A stretch of 64,000 nt of DNA from Ceriagrion tenellum (lineage: Eukaryota; Arthropoda; Insecta; Odonata; Coenagrionidae), in the NCBI GenBank assembly GCA_963169105.1, contig OY720636.1, positions 70,048,123 to 70,112,122 on the forward strand. The letters are read 5' to 3'. How positions within the stretch are numbered: the stretch's first letter is position 1; each line of letters starts with the position of its first letter. A model generated the notes under the pieces. The model searched no databases and was not told the origin of the DNA. It saw nothing but the letters and a program-made list of their open reading frames with translations. The position numbers and the translations under genes are program-made. Positions 11,201 through 21,225 of this stretch are shown here, in pieces.

Positions 11201-11700
11201 GAAAGAACTCGGCGCGTTTGAGCGGACAAGAAATGAGACGCTGGTGAGTCTCTGCGTTTCCCTGCACACGCTGCTTGGGAGAGTCGAGAGGAATATTTCT
11301 CTATTAATCTTCCATATTTCAACTGGGAAGGGTATGAGGAAGATCCCTCGTCTCCTTTAAAGTGTTTGCTATTGTGAGAGCCCTCTTGCCACCCTTTTTT
11401 TTACAGATACGATTTTACGCGTTTGAAATGCGCTCTGTGTATGAAATGAGGCGGAAGATATCTATCCGTATTTTCCGCATAATATAGCAAAGGAGTCGAC
11501 GAACTTCAGTTCTCCACATTCATACTCAGAGTCCAAATATGTATACAACACAAAGACTAGATCTTTTATTTTATCCAGTCCTCAATGATGACTTCTCAGA
11601 TATACTACCTGTTGGAACAAAGCTTAATTTGAGTATCCAAATCAATTATTTCACCACCTTGAGATCAAAAGCGTATGGCGTGGATCAATGCTTCATGGTT
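11201..11700. other. Non-coding stretch
   Basis: Nothing recognised. Composition falls back towards AT-rich after 11380. Confidence 0.5.
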
Positions 11701-12800
11701 CATTCCACCTCCTAGGTCGATGACTTTATTTGTCCTCAGTCAATTACGGAGTTATCTCTTTTATTTTCCAGCGTTGTTATTTTTTTCGTTCCCGGGATCG
11801 GAAGGGGGGCGTCAGCTCCCTCCGATTTTATTCCCCGCTCGTTTTTGTTTGTTTTCGGCGATATTCATTCGTCTCGAGGTTCCCGTCATTGTCATCGTAA
11901 TGAATGTCCCATTATGTTTTGGTCTATTACGGGAACTTTTCCCATCGAAAAACTTTATTTATACCCTCTCTATCCTAGTCTCTCCCTGCTTCCACCCGAC
12001 TAAGAGCCCAGACAATGGCCGACTATCTCTGCTGTGAACTGTTTACGTGGTATATCCACCCACCCACCCGGCCCAACCCTCCCATGGGACCTGCACTCCC
12101 CTCCGTCCTCGTTTTTCCCACCCTTCTCACAACCCCTCTACAAGCCTTCTGAATGCACACCCTTACCATCCTTCCCTTCCCCCCCCCGGCCACCCACCCA
12201 CCCGCTCCCACCCCACGTATTACCATTTCTCCTCCCTCTTCCCACCGCTACGCGTAGCCCCGTCTGTCCCTCCCACAATTCCCTTTCCTTCTTCCCCTCC
12301 TCTCTGTACTCATCACCCACCCTTTCCCATATCACCCTCTCCGCATCTCTTTCATCCGCATCACCATCTCTTTCAAGCCAGAACTACCACGAACTAACTT
12401 CTCTTCTCTCTCTCTCCCTCTCTCTTTCTCTCCCTCCTCCTTTTGTGTATTTCTCATCAGTGTGCGTCAACCCTTTTATGTTCGCCATTCCAGATGTTTC
12501 TCACACCAATCGACTGCAAACAGTCATGTCGCTGCCTGCGGCCTTCTTCCTCCCGAATGACTAAAGAGACGACGGCGCGGACAAAAGAGCACGGCGAGGA
12601 GGAAGAGAGGAGAGGGAGAACAGAGAGGGAATATAGGCGAAGGGGGTGTGTGCGGAGGAATGGCGTTGAGGGAGGGAGAGATGAGGAGGAAGAGAGAGAC
12701 GGAGAACTACAAACGCACAATGCGAACGAAGAAGACACAAGAGAGCGGAGAGGCGGCGGTCGGGAGGGTATCCTGGGTAAAGGAGTTGCGAGGAGGCTGA
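11700..12800. repeat. Pyrimidine-to-purine strand-switch island
   Basis: Plus-strand C- and T-rich sequence, densest at 12050-12440 with a (CT)n core near 12400-12440, flips near 12555 into a purine-rich stretch (gaggaggaagagaggagagg and similar) ending near 12800. The two halves are roughly complementary in composition and could pair as a very loose hairpin. The longest frames here (plus 12034-12564, minus 12457-13026) are low-complexity and overlap each other on opposite strands. Confidence 0.7.
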
Positions 12801-12998
12801 ATTGATAGAGATGAGACTGTCGGGCGTAGGGATTCCCCGATACACGTCGACCGATGCAGATGCTGACGACAATGCATGGTATCGTCGATCCTAGATCCTT
12901 TAAGGCGGCTTTACTCGTGGAAGTTATTGAGTTTAGCGTTTCAGGCGATATTTTGTGGAAATGGAGTACAGATGCCATGATCTTACGAGAAAAGTTTA

Positions 12999-13150
12999 TG
13001 TTCACTTTCCACAGAATTTTATTCACCGACCAAGGTTTCGATATAAGCTAAGTCGAAAATTCAAAAAGTCTTCAGCTATGTCAACCTTGAAAATGACAAA
13101 GCTCATGTCGAAACCTTAGTCGGTGAATACAATTCTGTGGAAAGTGAACA
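12999..13150. mobile_element. Fold-back element, core-sharing family, copy 1
   Basis: Arms at 12999-13044 and 13104-13150 are inverted copies of about 46 bp with three or four mismatches. The inner end of the arms carries accgaccaaggtttcga and its inverse gtcgaaaccttagtcggt. The 60-nt loop contains ttgaaaatgac. The same core and loop words recur in the fold-back at 24889-25057, while the outer arms differ. No coding capacity. Confidence 0.8.
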
Positions 13151-13985
13151 ATATCTTTTATTGTGAGTCCTTGGCATCTTGGAAGTTTGCTCAGTGTTGC
13201 TAGTGCTAGTGTTGAAAAATCAAAATAAAAGTTAATATACCGTAGTAAGAAGTATTTATTAAATGTATACATGTTATTTAAAACTGGAGAAGTTTTTTTC
13301 ATGAAGAGATTGCTTAAAAGTAAGACTTTTGGGTAGCTGTGTCATGCGTAAAAAGATCCAAAATAATTATAAAATTTAGAATGCGTTACATACCCACCTC
13401 TGTGCTTCATCAAATTAATCAAATTTTATAAATTCTACGAATGTCTGTGGAGATCGATTAATGTGGTGTACCAATGCATTGGTCATCGAAAATAGGCATG
13501 CTATATTCATTTTTTACTTTCATAATTTTTTTGCGTAAAATCCGGAATTAATGAGTAAGCAGAACGAGACTCTGCCAGCTGCGATACATATCGAGTCATT
13601 GCATAACTCATCACTTCCATAGTAGTCAACTTCCTTGTGTTGTACCTTCTTAACGATTTTATTTTCTTGGTCTTTACACCGGGTCTCCAAATTGGTGAAC
13701 CAGACATGGAATCCCTTCGGCTTCAGGAGTTGATGGCAGTCGTTGGGTGATATTTTTTATAAAATCTCTGATGAAATAAACGGATAAATATTATAGGGTT
13801 TTATCCTACGTTTTATCGTCAGATCGCTAATGCACTCGTTTTATTTCATTATCAAATTCAGTGGCACTTTTTGATCAATTATAAATGCTGTATAAAAGAC
13901 GGTTTAAAGATAACTTAAATGTCTTTTCATGCCTGTGATATTAAAATTACGTCGTAGTATAGTATAAGAGGTCGATTAATATTTC
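13151..13985. other. AT-rich non-coding stretch
   Basis: Nothing recognised. Short frames at 13081-13302 and 13507-13707 on the minus strand have no resemblance. Confidence 0.5.
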
Positions 13986-13989
13986 TTCT

Positions 13990-14024
13990 TGAAGAGGTCG
14001 ACGGTCAAAAGAGTTTGGGAACCC
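13990..14024. mobile_element. Possible hAT terminus (orphan)
   Basis: The sequence gtcaaaagagtttgggaacc continues into cctg. Its complement begins caggggttcccaaactcttt, which matches the CAGNGGTTCCCAAACTTTTT consensus typical of hAT element ends. I found no matching left end within about 1 kb upstream, so this is an isolated remnant or chance. Confidence 0.3.
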
Positions 14025-14170
14025 CTGATCTAGACTAATGAACCCCATCCAGTTATCACTACCCGACTCTCAGATTGAGAGATTACATTATCTCGGAATC
14101 CGTATGGGGAAAAATACCAATACTTCCTGAAGTCTGAATGAGGGGCTGTATGTATTGGGGATAGTACTGT
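14025..14170. other. Non-coding stretch
   Basis: Nothing recognised. Confidence 0.5.
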
Positions 14171-14392
14171 GGTGGTTTTACTTTTTCCTTATCGCTCTAC
14201 AGCATTCCATTCCGTAAACATAACCGTTGCCTTCCTTGCCAAGTGGTGGCTATTTCCAGTCCAATCAACTTTTAAATTTGATTTTATTAATTGACAGTCC
14301 TCCATCAATCGTCCCGAAGTATTTGCTGCCATCGAGATTTCATTCCAGGTCCCGTGGTTGGTTGCTCACCACGCTAACCATCGAATAATTTG
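14171..14392 (-). mobile_element. tRNA-derived SINE, minus strand
   Basis: Read on the minus strand, ggttagcgtggtgagc (A box, about 14367-14382) is followed at canonical spacing by a mutated B box (ggaatgaaatctcg, about 14333-14346) and then tcgatggcagc. The last string also follows the B box of the 9.1-kb copy. The body probably continues leftwards, but its end is not defined. A-box quality is good and B-box quality is moderate. Confidence 0.5.
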
Positions 14393-14789
14393 GGCCCCAT
14401 TATGTGAAAAATTGACCGATAGATGAGTATTTCTGATTTCTGCGAAGAGTGAAGGAATTGAATTGGTTCATCAGTTCGAAAGCAAGAAGAACCATCGCGT
14501 AGCGTTTCAGCGTGCGCAACAATTTATTTTTATCATTCCCAATAGCAGCATATTTGGTGGTTTCAGCGGGTGAGGACCTATATGTCATTTTATTCTAATT
14601 TTGAATACTTCTAGAAAAATGTCCTCCATTAGATAGGAGCAGTAATATTATCTTTCCGTGAAATTTTTATCGCAAATTTAACTTGAAATAAATGGTGTCC
14701 AATTGGAGAATGGGCAAAACACGAGGAAAGATAGTATTTTTCGTTTCAACGTGACAACCATTTTCATGGAAAACTCTTTTTAATAATGG
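14393..14789. other. AT-rich non-coding stretch
   Basis: Nothing recognised. Confidence 0.5.
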
Positions 14790-14874
14790 AAATCAAAAGT
14801 ATAACTTAGTTATTCCACATAGGTAAGGTTATACACTATAACCTTACCTTTAAACTAAATTATACTTTTAATTT
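14790..14874. repeat. 85-bp inverted repeat
   Basis: The left arm, 14790-14832, and right arm, 14837-14874, pair through taggtaaggttata / tataaccttaccttta at the centre and aaaagtataactta / taaattatactttt outside. A bulge of about 7 nt lies in the left arm and the loop is only 4 nt. It could be a small MITE or a hairpin made by local inverted duplication. Confidence 0.75.
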
Positions 14875-14992
14875 ACAATGTTGAGCAAATTCCACGAAGT
14901 CACCACGCCCGAGACTACGGAATCTTTTTAATAAGTTAAAACTCCCGGTTTATTTGATCTAAAATAAAATAAATGCATCTTAATGCCTTATG

Positions 14993-15036
14993 TTTTGAGT
15001 TATAAGCTAATTACTTTTGAGTTACAAGCTAATAAG
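14993..15036. repeat. 22-bp direct tandem duplication
   Basis: A unit beginning ttttgagttataagctaa occurs twice back to back (14993-15014 and 15015-15036) with three differences. Confidence 0.8.
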
Positions 15037-15950
15037 CAATTTCATAGACTTTGCTGTGGCATAAAGTTGATAACAATATTTGAGAATAAAATGTGTTTTT
15101 GATTAATTTTGCAATGTTCTTTATGAATGAATAATGAATATTAATTCCAAAAGTCTCCACCTTTAATGATCTCGATTCCCGTCTTCTCAGTCATCTATCA
15201 GACAAAATCCAGCATTAATTACACGCTCTTCAGTCGTTTTGATCCGCCTTTTCGATATTGGTAATAAGTTTTATTATTTAAATACCTTTGGAAAGTGGCA
15301 GTCAACATTTTGTGGTTCAGCTTTTCGTAGCAGTTTCATAGTACATAGCCTAACAAAAATACAAATTCACCCTACAAAATGTAAATGTACACTTAACTAG
15401 AGAACATTTTATTGCCTACCATGCGATACATAGACAAGTATACTTACAGTCAAAACTCTTCTCATTGATCATAAACCTCCTAAAGATAATTTCCTGGAGT
15501 ATCAGGCGCGTGGTTTCTTTTTAGGTTGTCTACCAAATTAAGATCTTTATTAGTTAGAAGCATTCAAGCCTCACGAGTCCTGTAGACGATGCATATCGTC
15601 ATATTGCACATCAAAATCTCAGAAACCATGGAGGAGCTAACTGGGTAGGTATCCCTATAAGCATTCATGAACCTTGTGCGCTCGAAAAACATCAAACGAT
15701 TCTAACATTTTTCTCCATCGGCATTATTAAATATTTGCAATTTTTACCTCATTGAAAAATCAACTGTTCCCATCAGGATGATTTATGTAAAGAGAAACTT
15801 TTTGTTAGGTGGCGAATCGGGAAAAACATTTATTTTGTTGGCACCGTCAGTATCCGGTCTGTTGCATCAGTATATCGAGGGGAAAAATATCGGTATCGGA
15901 TTGGATCAGAAGAGTTGGTATCGTGCCAACTATAGTCTGGAGGGAAGGAT
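15037..15950. other. AT-rich non-coding stretch
   Basis: Nothing recognised. Confidence 0.55.
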
Positions 15951-15954
15951 ATAT

Positions 15955-16860
15955 GTATGCGGGGAATGAGAGAGGGGTAAGGGGTGGAGAGAGGATTGGT
16001 TGAGGAATGAAAAGGGGAGGTGGCGGGAAGAAGAGTGGGAGGGAGACAGGGGTGCCTTTCTGTGAATGATGAAAGGGTGGTGAGTGAAGAAAAAATGAAT
16101 CCACGAGGGAGAGAGGGGGTTTGGGAAAGGAATATGACGAGTCTCTCCCTCTCTGTGACGATGAGCGGAGGGGGAGGATGGATTGGTGGAAGGCATGGGG
16201 TTGGGTGGCGGGTGGGGTTGGGGGCAGAAGAAGGATTAACGAGAGCAGGAGGGGAGGAAGGGTATAAGAGCGTATGGATTGAGAAAACATGGCGGTGTTG
16301 AGGGGATGGGAAGTGCGCACGGGAGAGTATAAAGGATTAAAAAGGAAGGAGTATGAGAGACGGGAGGAGAGAAACGTAAAAGGAAGGCGGTGTATCGGAA
16401 GATGGGAGGGGAGAAAGACAGAGAGAAGGAACAGAGAAGATAGAGATGTAACAGTTGAAGAAAGAGTTTAGGGAACGGTGTGGAAGAGATGGAAGAGTTG
16501 GCGTATGGGGTGGTGGAGAAAAATTAAGCGTGTAAAGTTGAGCGGGGGGAGAGAACGATGGGTGGGCTTGCGAGAGACAAGGGAGGGTGAGAGAAAGAGA
16601 AGGAATACTATAAGAAAAGAAAGGAGGAAGGAAGGATGGAGAGAATCATCGAGAGGGTTGTTGAGAAAAGCGCGAATGTTTTTCGAGAGAAAGTTCTTTC
16701 ACTCATTTTTATGCCATCTCTCTCTCTCTCGCCTTACACTGTTTCTCGCGAATCTTTTCCTCTTTTGTTTGTCCCACTCCCGTTCCCATTCCCTCTTCCA
16801 AAATATCTCCTTCGGCACATCCTCCTCCTCCCTTATTTAGTTTTTGTTTTAAATGCTCCG
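15955..16860. repeat. Purine-to-pyrimidine strand-switch island
   Basis: The plus strand is strongly purine-rich for about 700 bp (gaaaggaggaaggaaggatgg and similar), then switches near 16695 to pyrimidine-rich sequence with a (CT)n core at about 16718-16730. Lysine-, arginine-, glycine- and glutamate-rich frames on the plus strand and serine- or proline-rich ones on the minus strand follow from this composition. Confidence 0.75.
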
Positions 16861-17830
16861 CGAAAATCCAATTTCACATCAAAGACGTGAGTGTATTCCG
16901 AGTGAGGCGGGACTCACAAAAAGTTCAATTACTTCAAAAAGATCTCTTGTCTCTACGTGTATGTATGTGAGCGTGTAACCGAGGTGGTGCGGAGAGAAAC
17001 ACCAATATACAGCTTGTGCGCGTGCTCACTCGCTCACTAACACGGCACACGCTTTTCTTTAACCCGAATTTGTTCGTGCACATTGGAGACAGGGTGGGCC
17101 TAAAAAACCGACAATATTCACCGATAGGTTCACAAACCCGATGCATTTCCTGTCAACGGCTTGACTCAATGATTATCCGTTTGAAATTGTGAATAAAAAA
17201 TATTTAAAGGAGGATAAAGGGAAAAGAGATATGGCCACAATTATAGCCACAAGCCCTTGTGATTTCGTGTCGGTAATCATTTTTTTACCATTTATTTATT
17301 TCACCCAAATTTATCTAATCACGCGTATTTGTCGCGTATGGTCTCGATGGAGACTTACGAAAGAAAAATAAATTGGAAAAACGATCCCCGTCGATGAATA
17401 AATATGCAAAAAGGAAGAATGGCCTATTGGTACGATTCGGTAAATCTCTCGAAAACGCGAGACGGAGCGGAATAATAATTTTTTTATTCTGTCGTCGATC
17501 CCCGACGGGTGAAATTGTTTGTGACTACCGAATTTTTCATTTTAGTTTTCAGTTCAGTTTGTTTTTCTTTCTTTTATATTCTCCGCCTCCCCTCTACCGT
17601 CACAATCTCGATATCCGTGATGGAGTCGTCAAACGAACGCAATTTATTAGTGTCCCTTTCATTGATGGGGGAAGGGTGGAACGCATCAAATCCATAAGCG
17701 GAATGGGGTTAGAATGGATCCACGGATTGATCTGTTTCTCTTTTATATCGTTTTTCTTTCTTTTTTGCATCTCCCGTGAATCGGTCTTCGTCGACGAAAG
17801 AATGATCCCTGCGCCACCACAGTGATGGAG
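16861..17830. other. Non-coding stretch with T-rich runs
   Basis: A 150-codon plus-strand frame at 17373-17825 is phenylalanine-rich and resembles nothing known to me. No other element is seen. Confidence 0.45.
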
Positions 17831-18640
17831 ACAATCGAACTCTCATCGTGTGGGGAGGGATTCGATGGGGGGTGGGGAGGGCCGAGAGTGGGCGTGTTCA
17901 AGTCGAGACGTGAGTGAGCGAAACGAGCGAGAGAGCTTGACATCGCATGCAGACTTCATCAAGGTGTTGTTGTGGATGCTGGTGAGGGTTGAAAGTAAAA
18001 AAAAATGGGCCGCCCGCGTCTTCTCACCTCCCGTCATAATTAATGTGGCATCCGCGTGACGTTTCTGCAGCCTCAATGCTCCACGCTCAGCTCCGTGCAA
18101 GCGAGGGGAGGAGGTGGAGGAGGGAAATCGAATGAATGCGAATTCGCGTTCATCGGTGTCACTCAATAGAATCGAACGGTAGCCAGGGGAGAGAGAGAAA
18201 GAGCACACACACACACATCTCACGTGCAAAAAAGAAGAAAACTTTCTCGCGGTTTTCCACACGTAAACTGAGCAAAAATACCGAAACGCAAAAAAAAAGA
18301 GCGACGACGAGCATCCCCCAACCTGGCGATGGTTCCGCGTATGCGTGTGTGTGGGAACGTCACACAAAACCTGGGCAGTGTTTCGAAATGAGAAAGAGCA
18401 TTTTTCGAAACTCTTCGTTTCTCTTACCCTCACTCATCCCTCCCTACCTCTCGACCTCCTTTGTGCTCGTCTCCCCCGTAGCGTTGAAAGGCATCAAGCT
18501 AAAATGGGTGTCGCGTGATACCTTTCTCCGCAGATCACCAATGTTTGACAGCAAGGGGAAGGGGGCAAACAAAAAAAAGACAAAGACACTGCCTCCATCC
18601 GAAGAAAATGAAACCATTGCTCTGATGTAATCGAAACATC
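17831..18640. other. Purine-biased, CpG-containing island
   Basis: Purine-rich at 17850-18240 (gtggggagggccgagagtgg and similar), with a small (CA)n run at about 18206-18218 and a pyrimidine stretch near 18420-18480. The 196-codon minus-strand frame (17843-18433) and the 164-codon plus-strand frame (18136-18630) overlap on opposite strands. Neither is recognised and neither is called. Confidence 0.5.
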
Positions 18641-20460
18641 CTACGTCCCGGCAATATACATAAGGCTCTCCTCGAAACATTAAAAGAGATCGAAGGGTTC
18701 AAAACAGAAGCCAGTCGCAATAGGATGAAAATTCTTGACGGCGAAGAAATGACGAAAAAGTCTCGTTTTAGAAATCTGCATTTCCAAAGCCAGCCATAGC
18801 CGCTGGAAAAAAAACTAAACGTGGGTTGCGTCGTATTCATTCTACTATTATCTCTTATCTTTGAGGGAAACACTGCAGCCGTATAACTGCCGTCGACTAC
18901 ATCGGAAGGCGTTCTAAGGCTCACTTGTTGTGCGATTGCTTCAACTGTTATTATTTCGCTGCACACATGCTCCGTTCTTGCTTAATAATTCCAAGATCTT
19001 ACTCTTCATTATCGCATCACGATTACATCGCTAGGGATTTTGCCCATTTTGAGCGCACGCGATGGCGGCTTCGTGAGAGGAGAAGAAAACCCCGACGTAT
19101 TGCTGCCACGAGACGTTGACGTCTCGCTCCCTTTTTCTGATTCCGCCATTCAACCCTCCCCACGTCCCACGCTTCCTGTACCCCTTCTCCTTTCTCCATC
19201 TGCCCCTCCCTCCCACATATCCTGACACCAAAACATCTCTCGCAGTCCTCATCCCTTATTCTTTCTGCTCCTCCACTTCCAACCCCCTTAACAACGGAAC
19301 GCCGGAGTCCTCGGCGGATACAGAAGATTTGCCTCCGGGCGAAAAATATTTCCGACACACACCCCCTTTCCCTCGTAATAAAAAAATTCTTAAAAAGCGC
19401 CCTAACGAAGATATAAAACGAGAGATTGTGAATAATGGCGGGCGTAGACGTATTGAAGTCTCTCAGCATCTTGACTGGGTTGAGCGTTTTAAGTGTCTCG
19501 TAATCGATTCTATCCCTACCGCAGACGAGCCCAATAAGAGATGAATGAATGAGGTTAAAGAAGATAATTACTTTCTGCTTTCTTCTGAATCTTACTAATA
19601 ACCCTTTGTACATTGATGTCAGTTTTTTTTAGTGGTACGATTTTTTTTCATTCTCCTTTTGGCTATCAAGGTTGATGCTGAGAAACTCCCTCAAGGGATT
19701 TTTCTTTCTTCTCTATGTCAGAGTGCTCCTTTAGAAAGAAAAACATTAGAAAATATCTAAGGTCATGCAATGGAATTTCATCTATCTGCGTTGGTTTACT
19801 TGCAATTAGTTTGTTGAAGTTAACCCTTCCTGGTATTGTATATCCATCTGGTAATCTGTATCACGACATTTCTTTTTAGTAATGTACTTAGTCCTGTCTA
19901 TCTAGTTATCTAGTTCAAAATCCACTGTTTACCTACAAGCTAAAATTCTCAATGAAGATTTTAAGTCTGGTGGGAAAGTTATCCCAAATTTATGTATTAC
20001 AACGTTCTCAGAGACGTCAGAATATTGCTAAAAAGAGCAATTATCAATAATCATCTCTGCTATTCCTGTACATAATAGGATAAATTAATCATTACTTCAC
20101 CTTAATCGTTTTATCCTCTCATTGGTCACGGAAATCACAGGTCAATCGCAGACTCTGGATCCCCCACTAACTCTAGTCTTCGTATAAAATCATGGTTTTT
20201 ATGTTGTAAATTACGTTACTAAACTAAACTTAAGAGCTAAAATAAATATTTTGAAAATGGTTTAACAGAGTTTCAATTAATGAAGATTTGTAATTTGGAC
20301 AGTCGAGGCAGATTGTTTCATTCGAAACAAAAACAATAGATCATTATCCGACGTACGAATAAATAGAAATCCCACCAACTATGTCCTTATTGAAGATCTC
20401 GGCAAAAGATCCTTTTGTATAATCCGCTGAATTTCACGCGGGATTTTCTTTTATTTATCT
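18641..20460. other. Non-coding, with pyrimidine-rich patch
   Basis: A C- and T-rich patch lies at 19125-19310. A plus-strand frame (19116-19544, 142 codons, hydrophilic second half) and a minus-strand frame (19023-19613, 196 codons, the longest in this stretch) overlap. Composition of the second half is more protein-like than elsewhere, but no family or splice context supports either. Sequence from 19620 to 20460 is plain AT-rich. Confidence 0.45.
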
Positions 20461-21225
20461 TCACCGTCCTACCTCGGAGGGCTGGGTGGGATGGGAGGGG
20501 AGAAAAGAAAATATCCCGAACCAGATGAAAGAAAGTGCTTCCGGTTTTGAGTTGGGAGGCGCGGAGAAACTGCTATTTGGAAGTATTAGTCCAAGAGGGA
20601 GGGAGCAAAGGAACGAAACCAATGGAGGAACATTTTTGCGACGCCAGATTCGGCGGATGCTCGGTTATTCCGGCCGTTATCCCGGGTGATAGCTGCGATC
20701 GACCGAGCGAGGAGGCACTACTGGTGCGGACTATCTCGGAGTGATCACGACTCCGCCATTGAGAGGTCCCTCCTTCCTCCCATGCTGCGTCTCCGTCGTC
20801 ATGATTAGAACACCGCAGCCCCTCCTAATAAAGGGTTTTATCTGGGATGTGAGGACGGCGAAACATCCCAGCGCCATCCTTACCACAACGTCAGCTGGCG
20901 GAGTAGTAATAACGAAGTGTTTTTGAATAATAATGGAAGTCTTTGCGCAGGAAAGTTTGCCTTACTACTTGGCTTAATGCCACCCGCTACTATAATGAGC
21001 CCGAAGGGAAGAAGCATGCAGTTTTTATGTCCCGTCACCATGCTCGTAGAAGGAGCTCGGTTTTGATCCGGGAAACGAAGAAGTTTAGTTTTGGGAGTTG
21101 CACCCAAATACCCGTAACTAAGGGAATACAAGGCCTATTTTGCCGATGCCAGAGGTTCTTATGTTTTAGCTGTAGTGAAAGCAATACTGTTCGCTCAGAC
21201 CGTAACATATCTCATTCTCTGTGAC
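20461..21225. other. GC-richer island, no recognised product
   Basis: Purine-rich at 20470-20660, then mixed GC-rich with CpG dinucleotides. Several frames of 60-93 codons follow each other on the plus strand (20486-20744, 20741-20926, 20943-21224), with a minus-strand frame across 20880-21131. None is recognised. Confidence 0.4.

Noticed and set aside
10366..11360. 168- and 134-codon plus-strand frames
   Set aside because: They lie in C- and T-rich low-complexity DNA where two or three frames are open together.
12034..13026. Overlapping long open frames on plus (176 codons) and minus (189 codons) strands
   Set aside because: Both are serine-, proline- and leucine-rich translations of CT/GA simple sequence and overlap on opposite strands. 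No domain is recognisable.
17843..18433. 196-codon minus-strand frame
   Set aside because: Composition bias and an overlapping plus-strand frame; no family resemblance and no consistent gene structure.
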